Positions 1-12,419 are shown, counted from the first letter of the stretch. The stretch is 64,000 nt of DNA from Panax quinquefolius (GCA_020205615.1 CM035151.1:43148977-43212976), one strand, 5' to 3'. Made by a program: numbers and translations. Notes: generated by a model not told the origin, from the sequence alone.

Positions 1-1985
1 ATTTCGGCACCTGTTCTGACAATACCATCTGGTTCGGATGGATTTGTTATCTACAGCGATGCTTCAGGCAAAGGGTTAGGGTGTGTTCTCATACAACATG
101 GGATAGTCATAGCCTATGCCTCGCGACAACTCAAAGAATATTAGAGGAATTATCCTACCCATGATCTGGAGTTAGCAGCAGTCGTTTTCGCGTTGAAGAT
201 CTGGAGACACTACTTGTATGGGGAGAAAGTGGAGATCTATACAGATCATAAAAGCCTCAAATATTTCTTCCCTCAAAAGGAACTTAACATGTGGCAATGA
301 CGTTGGCTCGAGCTGTTGAAAGATTACGATTATACCATCCAATTCCATCCTAGAAAAGCAAACATAGTAGCTGACGCATTGAGTAGAAGATCATATGCGG
401 GTACAAGTGCGATATTGTCAACGCAAAGGCCCATTTGGTATGACTTGTAAAGGATGGAGATAGAGTTAAAGACTCCAGGGACCCACGTGATGATGTCAAA
501 TATACGAGTAGAACCGACTTTAATCGATAAAGTTAAAGTTGCTTAAGCTACGGACCTGGAGCTGATGAGTATGAAGAAGAAAATGTAAGAAGGTGTTGTT
601 TCAGAAGCAAGAATCGATGAACAAGGAATACTTCGAATCAACTCCAGACTTTATGTTCCTAACGATTCTGACTTGAAGTATAGAATCATGATGGAGGCAC
701 ACAACACACCGTTTGTAATCCATCCTGGGAGTACCAAAATGTATCATGATCTTCGACATACATTTTGGTGAGCAATATGAAGAGAGAGATCGCGGAGTTT
801 ATCTCGGGGTGTTTAACTTGTCAACGTGTAAAGGCAGAGCATCAAGTGCCAAAAGGTCCATTGCAACCACTTGAGATTCTGAAATAGAAGTGGGAACACA
901 TTACCATGGATTTCGTTACGGGTCTTCCCAAGGTTTCTCAAGGCATAGATGCGATTTGTGTCATTGTTGATAGATTAACCAAGTCTGCTCATTTCTTGCC
1001 TATACGAGAGACTTATTCCCTTGAACGTCTTGCTCGTATGTACATGAATGAGATTGTGAGATTGCATGGCATGCCAGTATCCATAGTTTCGGATCGTGAC
1101 CCAAGATTCACTTCACGATTTTGGGTTAGCTTGCAGAAAGCTATGGGCACGGATTTACGATTCAGTTCGACATACCATCCTCAAACAGACGGACAATCAG
1201 AAAGGACCATTCAAACTCTTAAAGATCTATTAAGACTATGTGTCCTAGATTTCAAAGGAAGTTGGGATAAGTTCCTACCATTGGTGGAATTCTCCTATAA
1301 TAACAGTTATCAGGCAAGTATAGGTGTGGCTCCATTCGATGCATTGTATAGATGAAAATGTCGCTCTCCAGTATGCTAGGATGAGGTGGGAGAAGCAACG
1401 TTGTTCGGACCAGAGTTGGTACGAATGACTGCAAAGAAGATCCAAATGATCCGACAACGTATACAAATGGCACAGGATCGACAAAAGAGTTATGCGGATC
1501 TTCATCGAAAGGACATGGAATTTAATATTGGGGATCATGTATTATTATGTATTGCTCCATGGAAGGGAGTTACAAGATTTGGGAAGAGAGGAAAGCTCAA
1601 TCCAAGATTTGTTGGTCCATTTGAGATTCTTGACCGAATAAGAAATGTGGCCTATAGACTCGCATTACCTCCAAGCATGTCTCGTGTTCATAATGTTTTT
1701 CACATATCTATGCTTCATAAATATGTGAAAGACCCGAACTACATTATTGAGTTAAAACCAGACAAGATAGCTGAAGATTTACCGTACGAGGAGGTACCTG
1801 TTAAGATCTTGGATAGGAAAGAGCATGTCCTATGCACCAAGGTTATACCACATGTTAAGGTTTTATGGAGGAACTATGCTATTGAAGAAATGGCCTGGGA
1901 GTTGGAATCAGAAATGAAAACGAGGTATCCTCACCTTTTCGAAACACCAGGTATGTACGTCAATTTTGAGGATGAAATTTCATAA
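1..1985 (+). pseudogene. Ty3/gypsy (Tekay/Del-type chromovirus) pol remnant: RNase H, integrase, chromodomain-like tail
   Basis: This is the 3' part of a retrotransposon polyprotein; its start lies left of the window. Positions 1-400 encode an RNase H domain in frame 1 (YSDASGKGLGCVL, then TDHKSLKYF and ADALSRR). Integrase follows: a zinc-binding region with CLTCQR near 815, the catalytic core from 906 ([42 protein letters not shown]) and a C-terminal part from 1386 ending in a chromodomain-like stretch (VKVLWRNYAIEEMAWE) before the stop at 1983-1985. The copy is dead: frame 1 has stops at 142, 298, 448, 544, 586, 769 and 778. The frame shifts between about 780 and 885, and further stops lie near 885, 1353 and 1377. 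The chromodomain-like tail and the LTR that follows point to the Tekay/Del clade by recognition; no search was run. A purine-rich tract (1985-1995) and the LTR follow directly. Confidence 0.93.
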
Positions 1986-3195
1986 GGAGATGAGGTTATA
2001 AGACCCCAACTTTTTATAAATAAAATCGAATTTCCTCTAATTATTATTGTGAATAATAAGGTGTTAATTTGATATAATACTTTGGTTATGGGTGAAATGT
2101 GCAAATTTTACAAAATAAGCAAGTGGTTATAAAATATTCATTGTTGTCGGGGAATATTCGTTTGGTTGTGGAATATTCTTAGTGTCGAGGAATATTTGTA
2201 CGATGGTGCAGCCATTTGTGGGCCCCATAATGGAAAACGGTCGGATGAAGAAAACAAAAAGTTTGAGTTTTTATAAATAACGGCGTAATGGTTACCATTA
2301 ACACTGTTGGAATACCCGGTGGTTAAAATACGATGTCTGGCGTGGTTGCGCATTACCAGCACAAGATTACGCAATGATTTTTGAATTATTGATTTTTACA
2401 TAAGAAGGCACTACTCAATAATTGTTACAGTAATTACTGTTCAATGTTTATTTTATTGATTCAATAATTGTTACGTTGATATTTTATATTATTGTTGTTT
2501 CAATATTTGTCACTGCACAGAATTTCCCATTATCAGATCAATAATTCATATTATTTGAATAATATTATTAGATAGCATTATTGGTAATGTCTAAGGAAGT
2601 TCTGTTTAGGAAAGGGGTTTGGTCACCTAATTGCGCGCCAGTAAAGAGATATCCTTATCGGAAAGCCCCCTTCTTTCCTGAGAACGACCTGATTGTCATA
2701 ATTGTGATTCTGTAATATTATTTGTGAATAATTAATTATTGATTTATATGATAAGAAAATATTTATTTTATGTGGATATAAATGAAGGAATTAATGCTGA
2801 GATATTTTATCAGTATTTTGTCAGAATAGGGGTGTTTTATTATTATTTTATCAGAATAAAGGTATTAAAAATTGTCCGTATATGGATTTCGGTCATTTTT
2901 CGTTTGGAATTTGGAAAAACTTAAGTCTACAAAGTTGTAAAGAATTTAATTTCCTATGGAATGGACATAAAATTCGTATTCTTATGATAAAAGGACTATT
3001 TATTATGAATTATTGATGTTTTGAAAATAAATATTTTTATTAAAATTATGGATGGGACCCACTTTTGTCCTTTGTTGATAAAATGGGCTGAATTAATTTT
3101 TCAAAAGTGGAGGGCTGATTTTGGTTTGTGGCGTGCTTGAATAAGAATATTAATATTTTATTAATTTAGTCTGCTTTGACGTTCTGGCATTTTCC

Positions 3196-3203
3196 TATAA
3201 ATA
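3196..3203 (+). promoter_or_regulatory. LTR TATA box
   Basis: TATAAATA lies in the setting CCTATAAATAGGTG, followed about 30-50 bases later by a CT-rich stretch. The same sequence occurs at the matching place in the plus-strand solo LTR (about 34798-34805) and as its complement in the two minus-strand copies (near 23130 and 32657). Conservation across copies supports it as the U3/R promoter of the LTR. Confidence 0.7.
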
Positions 3204-3744
3204 GGTGCTTAGGTTAGAATTGAAAATCACACCAGAAACATAAGTTTTCTCTCTCTATGTTATCAAGCGTATTTTTGTGAGTATTTAGATACTTTGAGAG
3301 TTGCTATTCAGTGCAAGTTTCCTTCGGCATTAGATCCGATATTCCAGTCAGAAGTACTGTTCTTTTGAGGTAAGGGATGTTATTTTCTTCGTAAATGATA
3401 TTATTTTCTTCAATATCATTATGCAGAAATATTGATATGAATTTTATTATGGAATTTCTACCTTTTTGTGTCGGGGTTACTATTCACGAATACGACACTA
3501 TTCACAGGAAAAATGAAATTTTCTCTTCTTTGTCCAAGATGTTTATTATGGTTACTATCTTTGATTGTATCCATGTTTTGATCTTCATTCTTGAATTTTA
3601 TTCCACTATGGTTTATTATGGAGCGTTTTTTAACTTGGATAAACTGAAGTACGAATCTCTAATCTTTATCATTTTATCTCACTGGATTCGTTTCTTTAAA
3701 ATATTTTTCATCATCCTCATTCCTAAATGATGATATAATTGTAT

Positions 3745-3880
3745 ATCTTTGGCATGTAGTGCAAAGATGAATGATTACCTAATGAATATCTTTGGCCCGT
3801 AGTGCAAAGATGACAGGTGTTAAGATGAACATGACCAACTGGTGATACAAATGAATATCTTTGGCACGTAGTGCAAAGAT
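3745..3880 (+). repeat. Three hairpin-forming repeats inside the LTR
   Basis: Units at 3745-3768, 3788-3811 and 3857-3880 each read ATCTTTGGC, three to five variable bases, then AGTGCAAAGAT. ATCTTTG pairs with CAAAGAT, and the inner CAC/GTG can extend the stem in the third unit. Related units occur at the same place in the other three family LTRs. Confidence 0.75.
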
Positions 3881-4449
3881 GAATATTTAATACAAGATGC
3901 ATCTTGATTGATGTTACAGGGATAAAATATTGATGATGGACTTTTAAATTCATACATGATAGTAGATTTGATTCTCTACTTAACTCTTCTAATGAATTGT
4001 TATTTCCGCTGCGAATATTGATCTAATGAATATTGATGTTGTCCATTATATTTTATTTGATTTGTTGAAGGCTAACGATAATTTGTTGTTCATTATCTTA
4101 GTCATAATATTCTTTACTGGGCTAGTTGAGCTCACCCTTTTCCTTTTTGTTCCATTTTACTTCTCAGGAGGTGAGAATATATCAGGAACTAGACGGGGTA
4201 TGGAATGATGGTTCTAGAAAGTTGTTTTAGTAGTCCTCGCTATTTTTGTAAAATAATGTATCAATAATTGTAATGAGGACTCCTTTTGAGTTTAAATACT
4301 GTCTATTAGACAATATTTATATTTAAACTCACAGTATATGTGTTGTCGTATTTTACACGATAATTGTATTAATGAAGTTGTATTTGTTTCTGTACCATGT
4401 ATTTGGCGACTCGGAATGGATGATGTATACATATTTTGGGGGCGTCACA

Positions 4450-5034
4450 TAATTACTGGATCCGTGATTACGTGGGATAATCTATATGAAATTTGACGAT
4501 GGATTATAGGTTTAGATATGAATATAATGGCATGTGATTATGCATATTCTTCTTCGGATTGAATCCATAATTTGTGTATAGAATAGGAATATATATGTAG
4601 GTCATGTGTAACCCATTTCGGGTATTTGTTCTTAATGAATTTATTCTAATTTAATTTGCATAGGAATATAGCAAGTTAGTTAGAATGAGTATTTTTATTG
4701 GCCATCGGAAGATGCTTATAAATGAAATTAAGTATTCCTGGTTAACAATTCATCGTGACCATATAATCAAATGGAAAGTTATGAGATTTGAATGAAGCTT
4801 TGGGTGAACTTAATTTCTTAGATTTGTTTATGTAGGTAATTATATTTTATTATTTAGTTATTTATTTTTAGTATTTAGTTTAATTGTTAATTAATTTATA
4901 TATTTAAATAAGATTGAGTTGATATAAAATTGGTACTTAGAAAACATTAGGAATGATTCCTTATGGGAATAACACTCTTCTTGTCACTATATTACTAGTC
5001 GATCACATATACTTGCGTGTATTTTGCTAGTACG
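4450..5034. other. Unassigned AT-rich stretch, its end resembling an LTR 3' end
   Basis: No coding sequence is visible. The last 60-70 bases (from about 4965) carry a run like AACACTCTTCTTGTCACTAT followed by ATACTTGCGTGT. This closely resembles the right end of the LTR-like insert at 28590-28650. It may therefore be the end of another gypsy LTR that abuts the integrase fragment starting near 5035, but the left border is not seen. Confidence 0.4.
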
Positions 5035-5914
5035 ATTTTTTGGCAAACAGAAGGCAAACGTAGTAGCCGACGTGTTGAGTAGAAAAGGGAAGGAGATGTT
5101 GTTTGCGTTGATACCCCATGAGGAGCTAATAAGAGAAATGGAGAAACTAAAAATAGAGGTGAAGGGACCCAGAGAGTCCGAAAGGAAGTTATTTGTAATA
5201 GGAGCTCGTCCGACGTTGTTGGATAAAGTGAAGGAATCACAGGAAAAAGATGAAGAATGTGAGAGGATAAAGAAAAGGATAACAGAAAATGAAGAACAAA
5301 GGTGCATGATAGATAAGGATGGTATCTTGAGACTTGAAAATCGAGTGTGGGTGTCAGCCGTAACTGAATTAAGATAGGAGATTTTGAACGAGGCACATAA
5401 TTCGGCATATTCTATTCACCCAAGAGGCACAAAAATGTATCAGGATCTTCGACAACATTTTTGGTGGCCCAATATGAAACGAGAAATGTCGGAGCACGTC
5501 AGTAGGAGTCTTACATATCAACGAGTAAAAGTAGAGCATCAGAGGCCGAGTGGTCTACTTCAACCGTTGGAAATACCAAAATGAAAATGGGAGCACATTA
5601 TGATGGACTTCGTGGTGGGACTTCCGATCACACAAAAGGGTTACAATGTCATTTGGGTTATTGTGGACCGACTAACGAAGACGAAACACTTTCTGCCAAT
5701 AAAGATTCGATTCAAATCAGTTGGCAAAGTTGTACATAAAAGAAATTATTTCGCGACATGGAGTGTCGATGTCAATTGTTTTCGATCGAGATCTGTGCTT
5801 CACGTCGAATTTAGGAAGAGCTTGCAAGAAAGAATTTTAACACAGTTGAGGCTGAGTACTGCTTATCATCCTCAAACCGACAGACAGAGTGAACGAATAA
5901 TACAAACGCTATAA
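5035..5914 (+). pseudogene. Ty3/gypsy integrase fragment (second, older copy)
   Basis: The sequence starts abruptly inside the end of RNase H (GKQKANVVADVLSRK) and continues into a decayed integrase. Recognisable pieces are a zinc-binding region (HFWWPNMKREM, with CLTCQR changed to SLTYQR), then MMDFVVGLP, VDRLTKTKHFLP and finally YHPQTDRQSERIIQTL. In-frame stops lie at 5375 and 5582, and the catalytic core between 5730 and 5850 is scrambled: the [11 protein letters not shown] motif is not readable. It ends at a stop near 5912 where the core should continue. The motifs match gypsy chromoviruses, but this is a different copy from the one at 1-1985. Confidence 0.85.
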
Positions 5915-7000
5915 GATATGCTCATAACATGTTTTTTTTACTAAAAGAAAATGGGATAATAATAAAATATAATAATAATTAATATTAATTGTGAGTACTA
6001 ATAAACAATTAAAATAATTAATTGTACATTGATGATTAATTTAGCTATGATTAAACAATTAAAATAATAGTAAGGAATATTTATAAGTGTGGATTAATAA
6101 ATTGTAAAAAATTAAAATAATATTAAAGATTATTTTAATTGTAAGTTGATTGTAAAGATCATTTTAATTAAAAGATAATTGTGAATTAATTATGAATTAA
6201 TGAAGAATAAACAATTAAATGATATCAAAGGTTATTTAATTGTGAACTAATAACTCTAATTGTAGATTAATCAAATAAAATAACAACTAGATTATTTTAT
6301 GTGTGGATTAATAAAGTATGAATAATGATTAAGAAAATTAGTTAAAGAGTAATTAAATATTATCAAGTAAAGTAAGAATACTTTATTTATATAATGAGAC
6401 ATGGATAAATAAAATAAAGTGTGAAAAATTAACTAAACAAATAAAATAATAAAGGGGATTATTTTATTTATATTAAATGAAGTAAATGTGTATTATTGTA
6501 AAGGCTAATGAATACAAAAAAGAGAGTAGTGAACAAAGAAATAATTAATTAAATAAAATAAGAATAGATTGATTTGTGAGTTTTAATTATATGAGATTAG
6601 TAAGTTAGATCAATTAAACTTATATTTGTGGGTTAATGGAGATTAACGGTTAGATGATATTGATGAACATAGGTTGTTCAAAGGATAATAAGTTAAGGTC
6701 GGAAATAGTCAACTACTCAGGCAAGTACCTAAACTTATACTCTTATTGATCGTACGACTAATTATTTATTTGAATGATTCTGGTGATATCTAAATTCATG
6801 AAGATTATTATTTATACTCTAAAACCTGATTTAAATCATGATTATATTCTTGAATGATTCTATGAATCTCGTTGGAATATTGAACATATTAATTATTCCT
6901 ACATGTATTGAGAATAGTGTCTAATCCATTTGATTTGGCTAGACTAATATATATGTGTTAGAAAGCAATTCAAACCAGTGACTTTGGTACGGGCTCTTAT
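5915..7000. other. AT-rich non-coding stretch, possible LTR host of the insertion stack
   Basis: The stretch is very AT-rich, with many variants of AATTAAAATAAT and TTGTGAATTAAT, and has no supported gene. It is the left host flank of the solo LTR at 7001; the same host DNA resumes at 24313, after the second copy of the CTTAT target duplication. Its right half ends in TTTGGGGGCATCACAA near 25106, so the whole may be a further, older gypsy LTR. That reading is an inference. Confidence 0.45.
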
Positions 7001-7896
7001 TGTGACGCCCCCAAAATAGGTATACATCACCCATTCTGAGTCGCCAAATACATGGTACATAAATCAAATACAAACTTCTTTTATACAATACGACAACAGC
7101 GTAGATTAGAGTTTTTACACGAATATTGTCCCATAGACAGTATTCAAACTCAAATGAAGTCCTCATTACATTTATTATTATACTATTTCATAAAATAGTG
7201 AGGACTACTAATGCAAACATCTGGACTGTCACTCCATTCCCCGACTAGTCCCAGCTATATTCTCATTTTCTGAAGAGAACAATGAAAACAAAGGGTGAGC
7301 TCAAACTAGCCTAAGAAGAAATATTATGACTAAGATAATGCGAGAATAAATTATCGTTAGCCTTCTTCAATGATGTTAAACCGATAAAATATAATAAACA
7401 TCAAGTTTAAGCTGCAGTAATGAACAAGCAATTCATTAGAAGAGTTAAGTAGAGCATGATATCTACTATCTTCTATGATTTAAAAAGTTTATCATCAATT
7501 TTATCGCTGAGACTCAGCTTAATAAATAAACCACATCATCGAATCATCCCTGCACTACGGGTCAAGGATATTCATGTAATCATCAATGGTCATGATTATA
7601 CCGAATAATCCTTGGTCATAATCATACCAACAACTGTACATCAATGCACTACAGGCCAATGAAGATTTTTATCACATCATTTGTAACATTACGGTCATGA
7701 TTATACCGAATAATCCTTGGTCATAATCATACAAATCAATAGTACATCTATGCACGTAAGCCACAGATGACTTTTATCACAATATAAGCATGAGGATGAT
7801 GATAATGATATAAGAATTCAATTAAAAGAAAGCAAAGGATAAATTTTTAAAGATTTATAATTTAATTTATCCAGAATTCAATAATGTCCAAATTGT

Positions 7897-7985
7897 TCAC
7901 GGACGAAAGAAAGGAGAAGGAGAAAGGGAAGAGTACTACTCACATGTGATAACCCTCAAAGGAGGGAATCACTTTATATATAACA
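7897..7985 (-). repeat. 3' LTR remnant of the minus-strand copia element
   Basis: The bases at 7910-7985 match 22491-22562 almost exactly, ending TTATATATAACA in the plus direction. The rest of the 262-bp LTR is missing here. On the minus strand the tract AAATCAGGGGAAG directly precedes it and serves as polypurine tract. Confidence 0.8.
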
Positions 7986-8620
7986 CTTCCCCTGATTTCC
8001 TCCGATAGAAGATTATGTCTCATTAAAAACCTTGTTAAGAAAACCCAGTGGGAAAAACTTAATGAAGGGAAAAAGTGTACATATCTTTTACATAAATATC
8101 TTAATTGACTGCCTCGTTAAAACCTTGTCAGGAAAAACCCATTGGGATAAAAACCGTGACTAAGGAAAAAGAGTACAGTCTTCCCCTCAAAAGGAATTCA
8201 TTACTCCTTGATGAAATGTTATCATAAGTCTTTCAGTCGACAAATTTCGATCCTTTTCCAAAGTTTTGTAAACGTTGCATTTGGTAGCGACTTTGTGAAT
8301 AAGTCGGCTAGATTATCACATGATCGAATTTGATGCACATCTATATCACCCTTCTTTTGTAGCTCATGTGTAAAGAAGAATTTAGGTGAAATGTGATTTG
8401 TTCTATCTCCCTTGATGTACCCTCCTCTAAGTTGAGCAATGCATGCAGCGTTATCCTCCTACAGAATTGTAGGAATGTCTTTGATTGATTGTAATCCACA
8501 TGATTTTTGAATATGTTGAATAATTGATCTCAACCAAATACACTCTCTTCTTGCTTCATGTATAGCGAGAATCTCTGAGTGATTTGAAGATATAGCTGTC
8601 ATGGTTTGCTTTGTAGATTT
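7986..8620 (-). pseudogene. Copia 3' untranslated region and C-terminal end of RNase H
   Basis: The left part (7986-8220) has no coding sequence; it contains two copies of a motif like AACCTTGTTAAGAAAACCCA (8028 and 8120) before the polypurine tract. From about 8620 down to 8230 the minus strand still resembles the C-terminal part of a copia RNase H, but stops break it and no long open frame remains. It continues the RNase H segment to its right. Confidence 0.5.
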
Positions 8621-9929
8621 TCAGGATATAGTCGTGTCACAATATGTAAATACATAACCTATTTGTGATCTTCCTTTGTGTAGATCTGATAAGTATCTTG
8701 CATCAGCATATCCAACCAATCGCGACGTTGAATCTCTTGGATAAAATAACCCAAGATCTATACTTTCACGGAGGTATCTCAAAATGTGTTTGATCCCGTC
8801 CCAATGTCTCTTAGTCGGTGAAGAACTGTATCTTGCTAACAAGTTGACAAAGAAAAGTAATATCGTGTCGCAGTACGGTTTACAGTAAGATACATAAGAG
8901 CACCTATTGCACTTAGGTATGGAACTTCAGGTTCAAGAACTTCTTCCCCACTTTCTAGAGGCCGAAATGGATCTTTATGAACTTCTAAAGATCGAACAAC
9001 CATCGGGGTAGTCAAAGGATGAGCTTTATCCATATGAAAACGACTGAGAATCTTTTCAGCATATGTGGATTGATGAACAAAAGTTCCATATGCTAAATGC
9101 TCCACTTGTATTCCCAAACAGAATTTTGTCTTTCCAAGATCTTTCATTTCAAATTCATCTTTTAAATAAGTAGCAGTTCTTGTGATTTCTTTAGGAGTAC
9201 CTACAAAATTTAAATCATCCACATATACAGCAATGATGGAAAATCCACTTTGTGATTTCTTAATAAAAACACATGGATATACATGATCATTTATATATCC
9301 ATCTTTTATTAAATAATCACTAAGTCGATTATACCAATACGACCATACTGTTTCAACTCATACAATGAGTGTTGTAACTTGATTGAATATATATGACGGG
9401 GCCTTTGTGATTCAGCCATTTTTAATCCTTCAGGGATTCTCATATAAATCTCACTGTCAAGTGAGCCATATAGGTATGCTATTACAACATCCATCAAATG
9501 TGTTTCCAAACCTTCCATGGTTGCCATACCTATCAGAAAGAGAAAAGTGACTCCATCCATTACGTACTGGAGAGTTTGTATCCTCATAATCAATACCAGA
9601 TTTTTGTGAAAACCCTTGAGCTAAAAGTCGGTCTTTATATCTCACAATTTCATTTTTCTCAGTTCGCTTTCGTAAAAATACCCATTTGTTTCCAACCGGG
9701 ATTACACCCAGTGGTGTTTGGACTACTGGTCCAAATACTTCTCTTTTCAATAGAGATTGTAGCTCAGTTTAAATAACATCTTTCCATTTTGGCCAATCAT
9801 TTCTTTTCCGACATTCTTCCACGTTTTGTCGTTCAGGATCCGTGTTAGGAATCAAAGTAATATCTGATGCTATAGAGAAAGCAAATATATCATCAATCAC
9901 GACTTTGCTTCGATCCCATATTTTTTCAT
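8621..9929 (-). pseudogene. Ty1/copia reverse transcriptase and RNase H remnant
   Basis: Minus-strand pieces in order from the right are: the end of the integrase-RT linker (DDIFAFSIASDI, then KWKDVI); RT N-terminus (PVGNKWVFLRKR, YKDRLLAQGFSQ); RT middle (VVIAYLYGSLDSEIYMRIPEG); the catalytic region just after 9222 (MDDLNFVGTP, in place of YVDDLNIVGTP); connection (CLGIQVEHL); and RNase H (HWDGIKHILRYLR, LVGYADARYLSD). Frame changes near 9590-9450, 9309-9222 and 8840 break it. The metal-binding YVDD motif is at best partial (DD is retained). Domain order RT-RNase H after integrase is the copia order, opposite to gypsy. Confidence 0.9.
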
Positions 9930-11816
9930 TGAAAGTAGTATGCACACAAGCCAATCATGTTTGATGATAAAGCATATACTTTGTAACAATCTTATTCATT
10001 TATTAATAAAAAGTATTAATTTATTAAAGGCTTTTAATTATCTACATGATGCTGTTTTATAATATGTGATAAACCCATAGTTTTAAGCAAAGCTTTTAGA
10101 ATAATGATGATGATCATTCTAATGAGATCTAAATTCTTAGAAAGCTTAAAACTAAAATAGTTCCCAATCATTGGATTACTAAATTGGGGATTAGTGAATC
10201 CGGATAGATTGGTACATACGTTGCTTGCTCATTGGATGAGGATGATTGATCTCATGATCATTTGTGTGGAGACACTAAAGCAAGTATGTAGGTGCTTATT
10301 AGAGAATAAGTTCACTGAACGTGGCTCGCTAAGAAATACCTAATGGAGTTTTATTTGCTGTCAATAGGAATTTCAGAGTGATAGTAGTACAAGTGATCCT
10401 TGGACTTGAGATCATCATAGTATCTTGTGTATGATGAGTTATACTTTGACTTATTCCTTAAGACCCTTAGGGTATATCAAAGGGTATGCTTGGGTATAAT
10501 AAGTTGTATACATGGAGATAATGTATGATCAATAAAGAATCTACCACTTCTAATAAAAGAAGAGAGAAATGTCTTATGTGATTCGATAAATGACAACCCA
10601 AAGAGTCCTTGGTTATAAGCGTAATGAAATTAGAAAGGAGTTTCTAATTTGCATTATTTGGAGTTGTGCATTTAAGGATCGAAAATATATATAATTAAAA
10701 AATAAGACTTGACAAGAATTCCATGCCTTATATTTAATTGGGACATTGTATGGTGAAAGGATTGAATCATATTTCAAGAACTATTTACTCAAAGGTTCTT
10801 TTATGATTAATGTTGAAATCTATATTATCCGGAAAGTCGCGTTGATCGCTAGGAGGCTTATCCTATTGTAGAATAAATATTATTTATTTAAATAAATTAA
10901 TTATTTAATTTATTTATTTAAATAAGATTAGAATTGTTCTAATTAATTTATTCACAAATGGGCTTAATATGGAGAACCTAAAGGGTCACACCATAAAAGG
11001 AAGAATAATTATTTAAGAAGTTAATGGCATAATCGTAATAATATGTTATGTATATTTAATTTAATCTATGGTGATAGAATAAATTAAATAGCTTAATTTT
11101 TATTATTTAATATTTTAGAAATATTAAATATAAATTAATAAGAGGAGTCTTATTAATATTATTACAATTATTATTATTTTAATTTCTAAAAGAGTTTAGG
11201 AATTAATTTAATATAAGTACTCTCATTTATTCCTAATAGGATTAGGAGGGAAAATTAGTTAAAGGAGTTTAATTAATTATCCCTAATAAGATTAGGGAGC
11301 TTAATTAATTAAAAGAATTTAATTAATTAAATAAAACTCAATTCCTTAATTGTTAAGGTGGGTTGCCCACATCTATAAATAAGAGGAGTCTTATTATGGG
11401 TGATGGGGGTTGTTGACTTTTACAACGTAATAATTCCAATTTGTTGGAGAGTACCCTTTTTCTATAGAGATAGGAAAAACTAGGGTTTGAGCCATAAACA
11501 CCCTTCTTCTTGAATTTTCTTCTTCCTCGTGGATCACCCTCAGAGGCCAAACGCTTGGGTGGCTAACGTTGATCAAAGGAAGGAACCAAACCCGGTGGAT
11601 TCAAGTTGAACGCGAAAAGGATTGGAGGTGAACTTGTACCTGAGGAAGCTTGGATCTTCAAGGGTATGTTTGTTCTTCATATCTTTTCGTTTAATTAATA
11701 ATTGTGCATAAAGGGTGATCCGGGTATATGGTTTGTAAATTTTAAACTCTGATTTTTCTACGCTTCCGCTTAATTTTTGCAATTTGATTGCGCACATGAA
11801 TATTACAAACCTAACA
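9930..11816 (+). repeat. 5' LTR of the plus-strand copia element
   Basis: Matches 17271-19143 over its whole length with scattered substitutions and small indels. A TATA box (TATAAATA at 11374-11381, in CATCTATAAATAAGAGG) recurs at 18704-18711 in the 3' copy. The U5 part holds only short open frames, on the minus strand, which are duplicated in both copies and are not genes. Confidence 0.92.
11374..11381 (+). promoter_or_regulatory. TATA box of the copia 5' LTR
   Basis: TATAAATA in the setting CCACATCTATAAATAAGAG, conserved at 18704-18711 in the 3' LTR. It precedes the presumed transcript start of the element. Confidence 0.6.
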
Positions 11817-11817
11817 G

Positions 11818-11830
11818 TGGCATCAGAGCC
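11818..11830 (+). other. Primer-binding site (initiator-Met tRNA type)
   Basis: TGGCATCAGAGCC lies one base after the LTR end. The usual plant copia site is TGGTATCAGAGC, so one base differs. This fixes the LTR border and the element's orientation. Confidence 0.85.
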
Positions 11831-12191
11831 AAACCTTTATGCGAATTATTAATTATTTTAATTTGATATATAAATTGATATGTGTTTAGAACAATTTAAT
11901 TGGGCATAATTTTATTGTATAAAAATTTTTTTTTGCATGTAGCACGGAAATCGATGCAGGTCATGCAATTAAAAAAAAAAAAAAAAAGGCGAAAATCAAG
12001 AATCAAACCGGCAGAAGCTTTATTTTTTTTTAAGTTAACAAGATTCGGCTAGTCAAGAATCACGTGGCATGCATTACGGTTAACAGTTTAAAAAAAAAAA
12101 AACAAGTTGCTGCTACGTTTTATGGATTTGGCAGAAACAAGATATAAAAGTTATATTACAAGGATCATGGGCTACGGATGCATGCTTAATG

Positions 12192-12193
<2 letters not shown>

Positions 12194-12258
<65 letters not shown>

Positions 12259-12312
12259 ATATATATATATATATATATATTTTATTTTATATATATATAT
12301 ATAATAGTTATA
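12194..12312. repeat. (TA)n microsatellite in the copia leader
   Basis: An almost unbroken run of TA dinucleotides with a few interruptions (TTGATA, TTTTATTTTA). It lies between the primer-binding site and gag, so it is part of the element. Confidence 0.95.
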
Positions 12313-12419
12313 TATATATTATTCTTAATAATTTTAGAATTAAAATAAAGTTTATTTTAATTTTAAAATAAAAGTTCATTTTAATCTTAAAATAAAAAAT
12401 TTATTTTAATTTTAAAATT

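Larger units (their letters stand above)
1997..4449 (+). repeat. 3' LTR of the chromovirus (2.45 kb)
   Basis: The LTR begins TATAAGACCCC (the usual TG altered to TA) just after the purine-rich tract that follows the pol stop, and ends in TTTTGGGGGCGTCACA. The same ends and internal order recur in three other LTRs in the window (7001-24312 minus, 31011-36756 minus, 33452-36233 plus), which defines the family. It holds a TATA box near 3196, a CT-rich transcribed leader after it, and an array of hairpin-forming repeats at 3745-3880. The 5' LTR would lie left of the window, so the target duplication cannot be tested. Confidence 0.88.

Noticed and set aside
7546..7770. CRISPR-like regular repeats
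   Set aside because: The repeats are imperfect, of uneven spacing, lie within plant LTRs and recur in the sister LTRs; they are hairpin repeats of the element.
11353..11797. Short minus-strand open frames
   Set aside because: They are duplicated in the 3' LTR (18930-19157) and lie in the U5 part of the copia LTR, so they are LTR sequence.
12189..12371. Open frame of alternating Tyr and Ile
   Set aside because: It is translation of a TA microsatellite.
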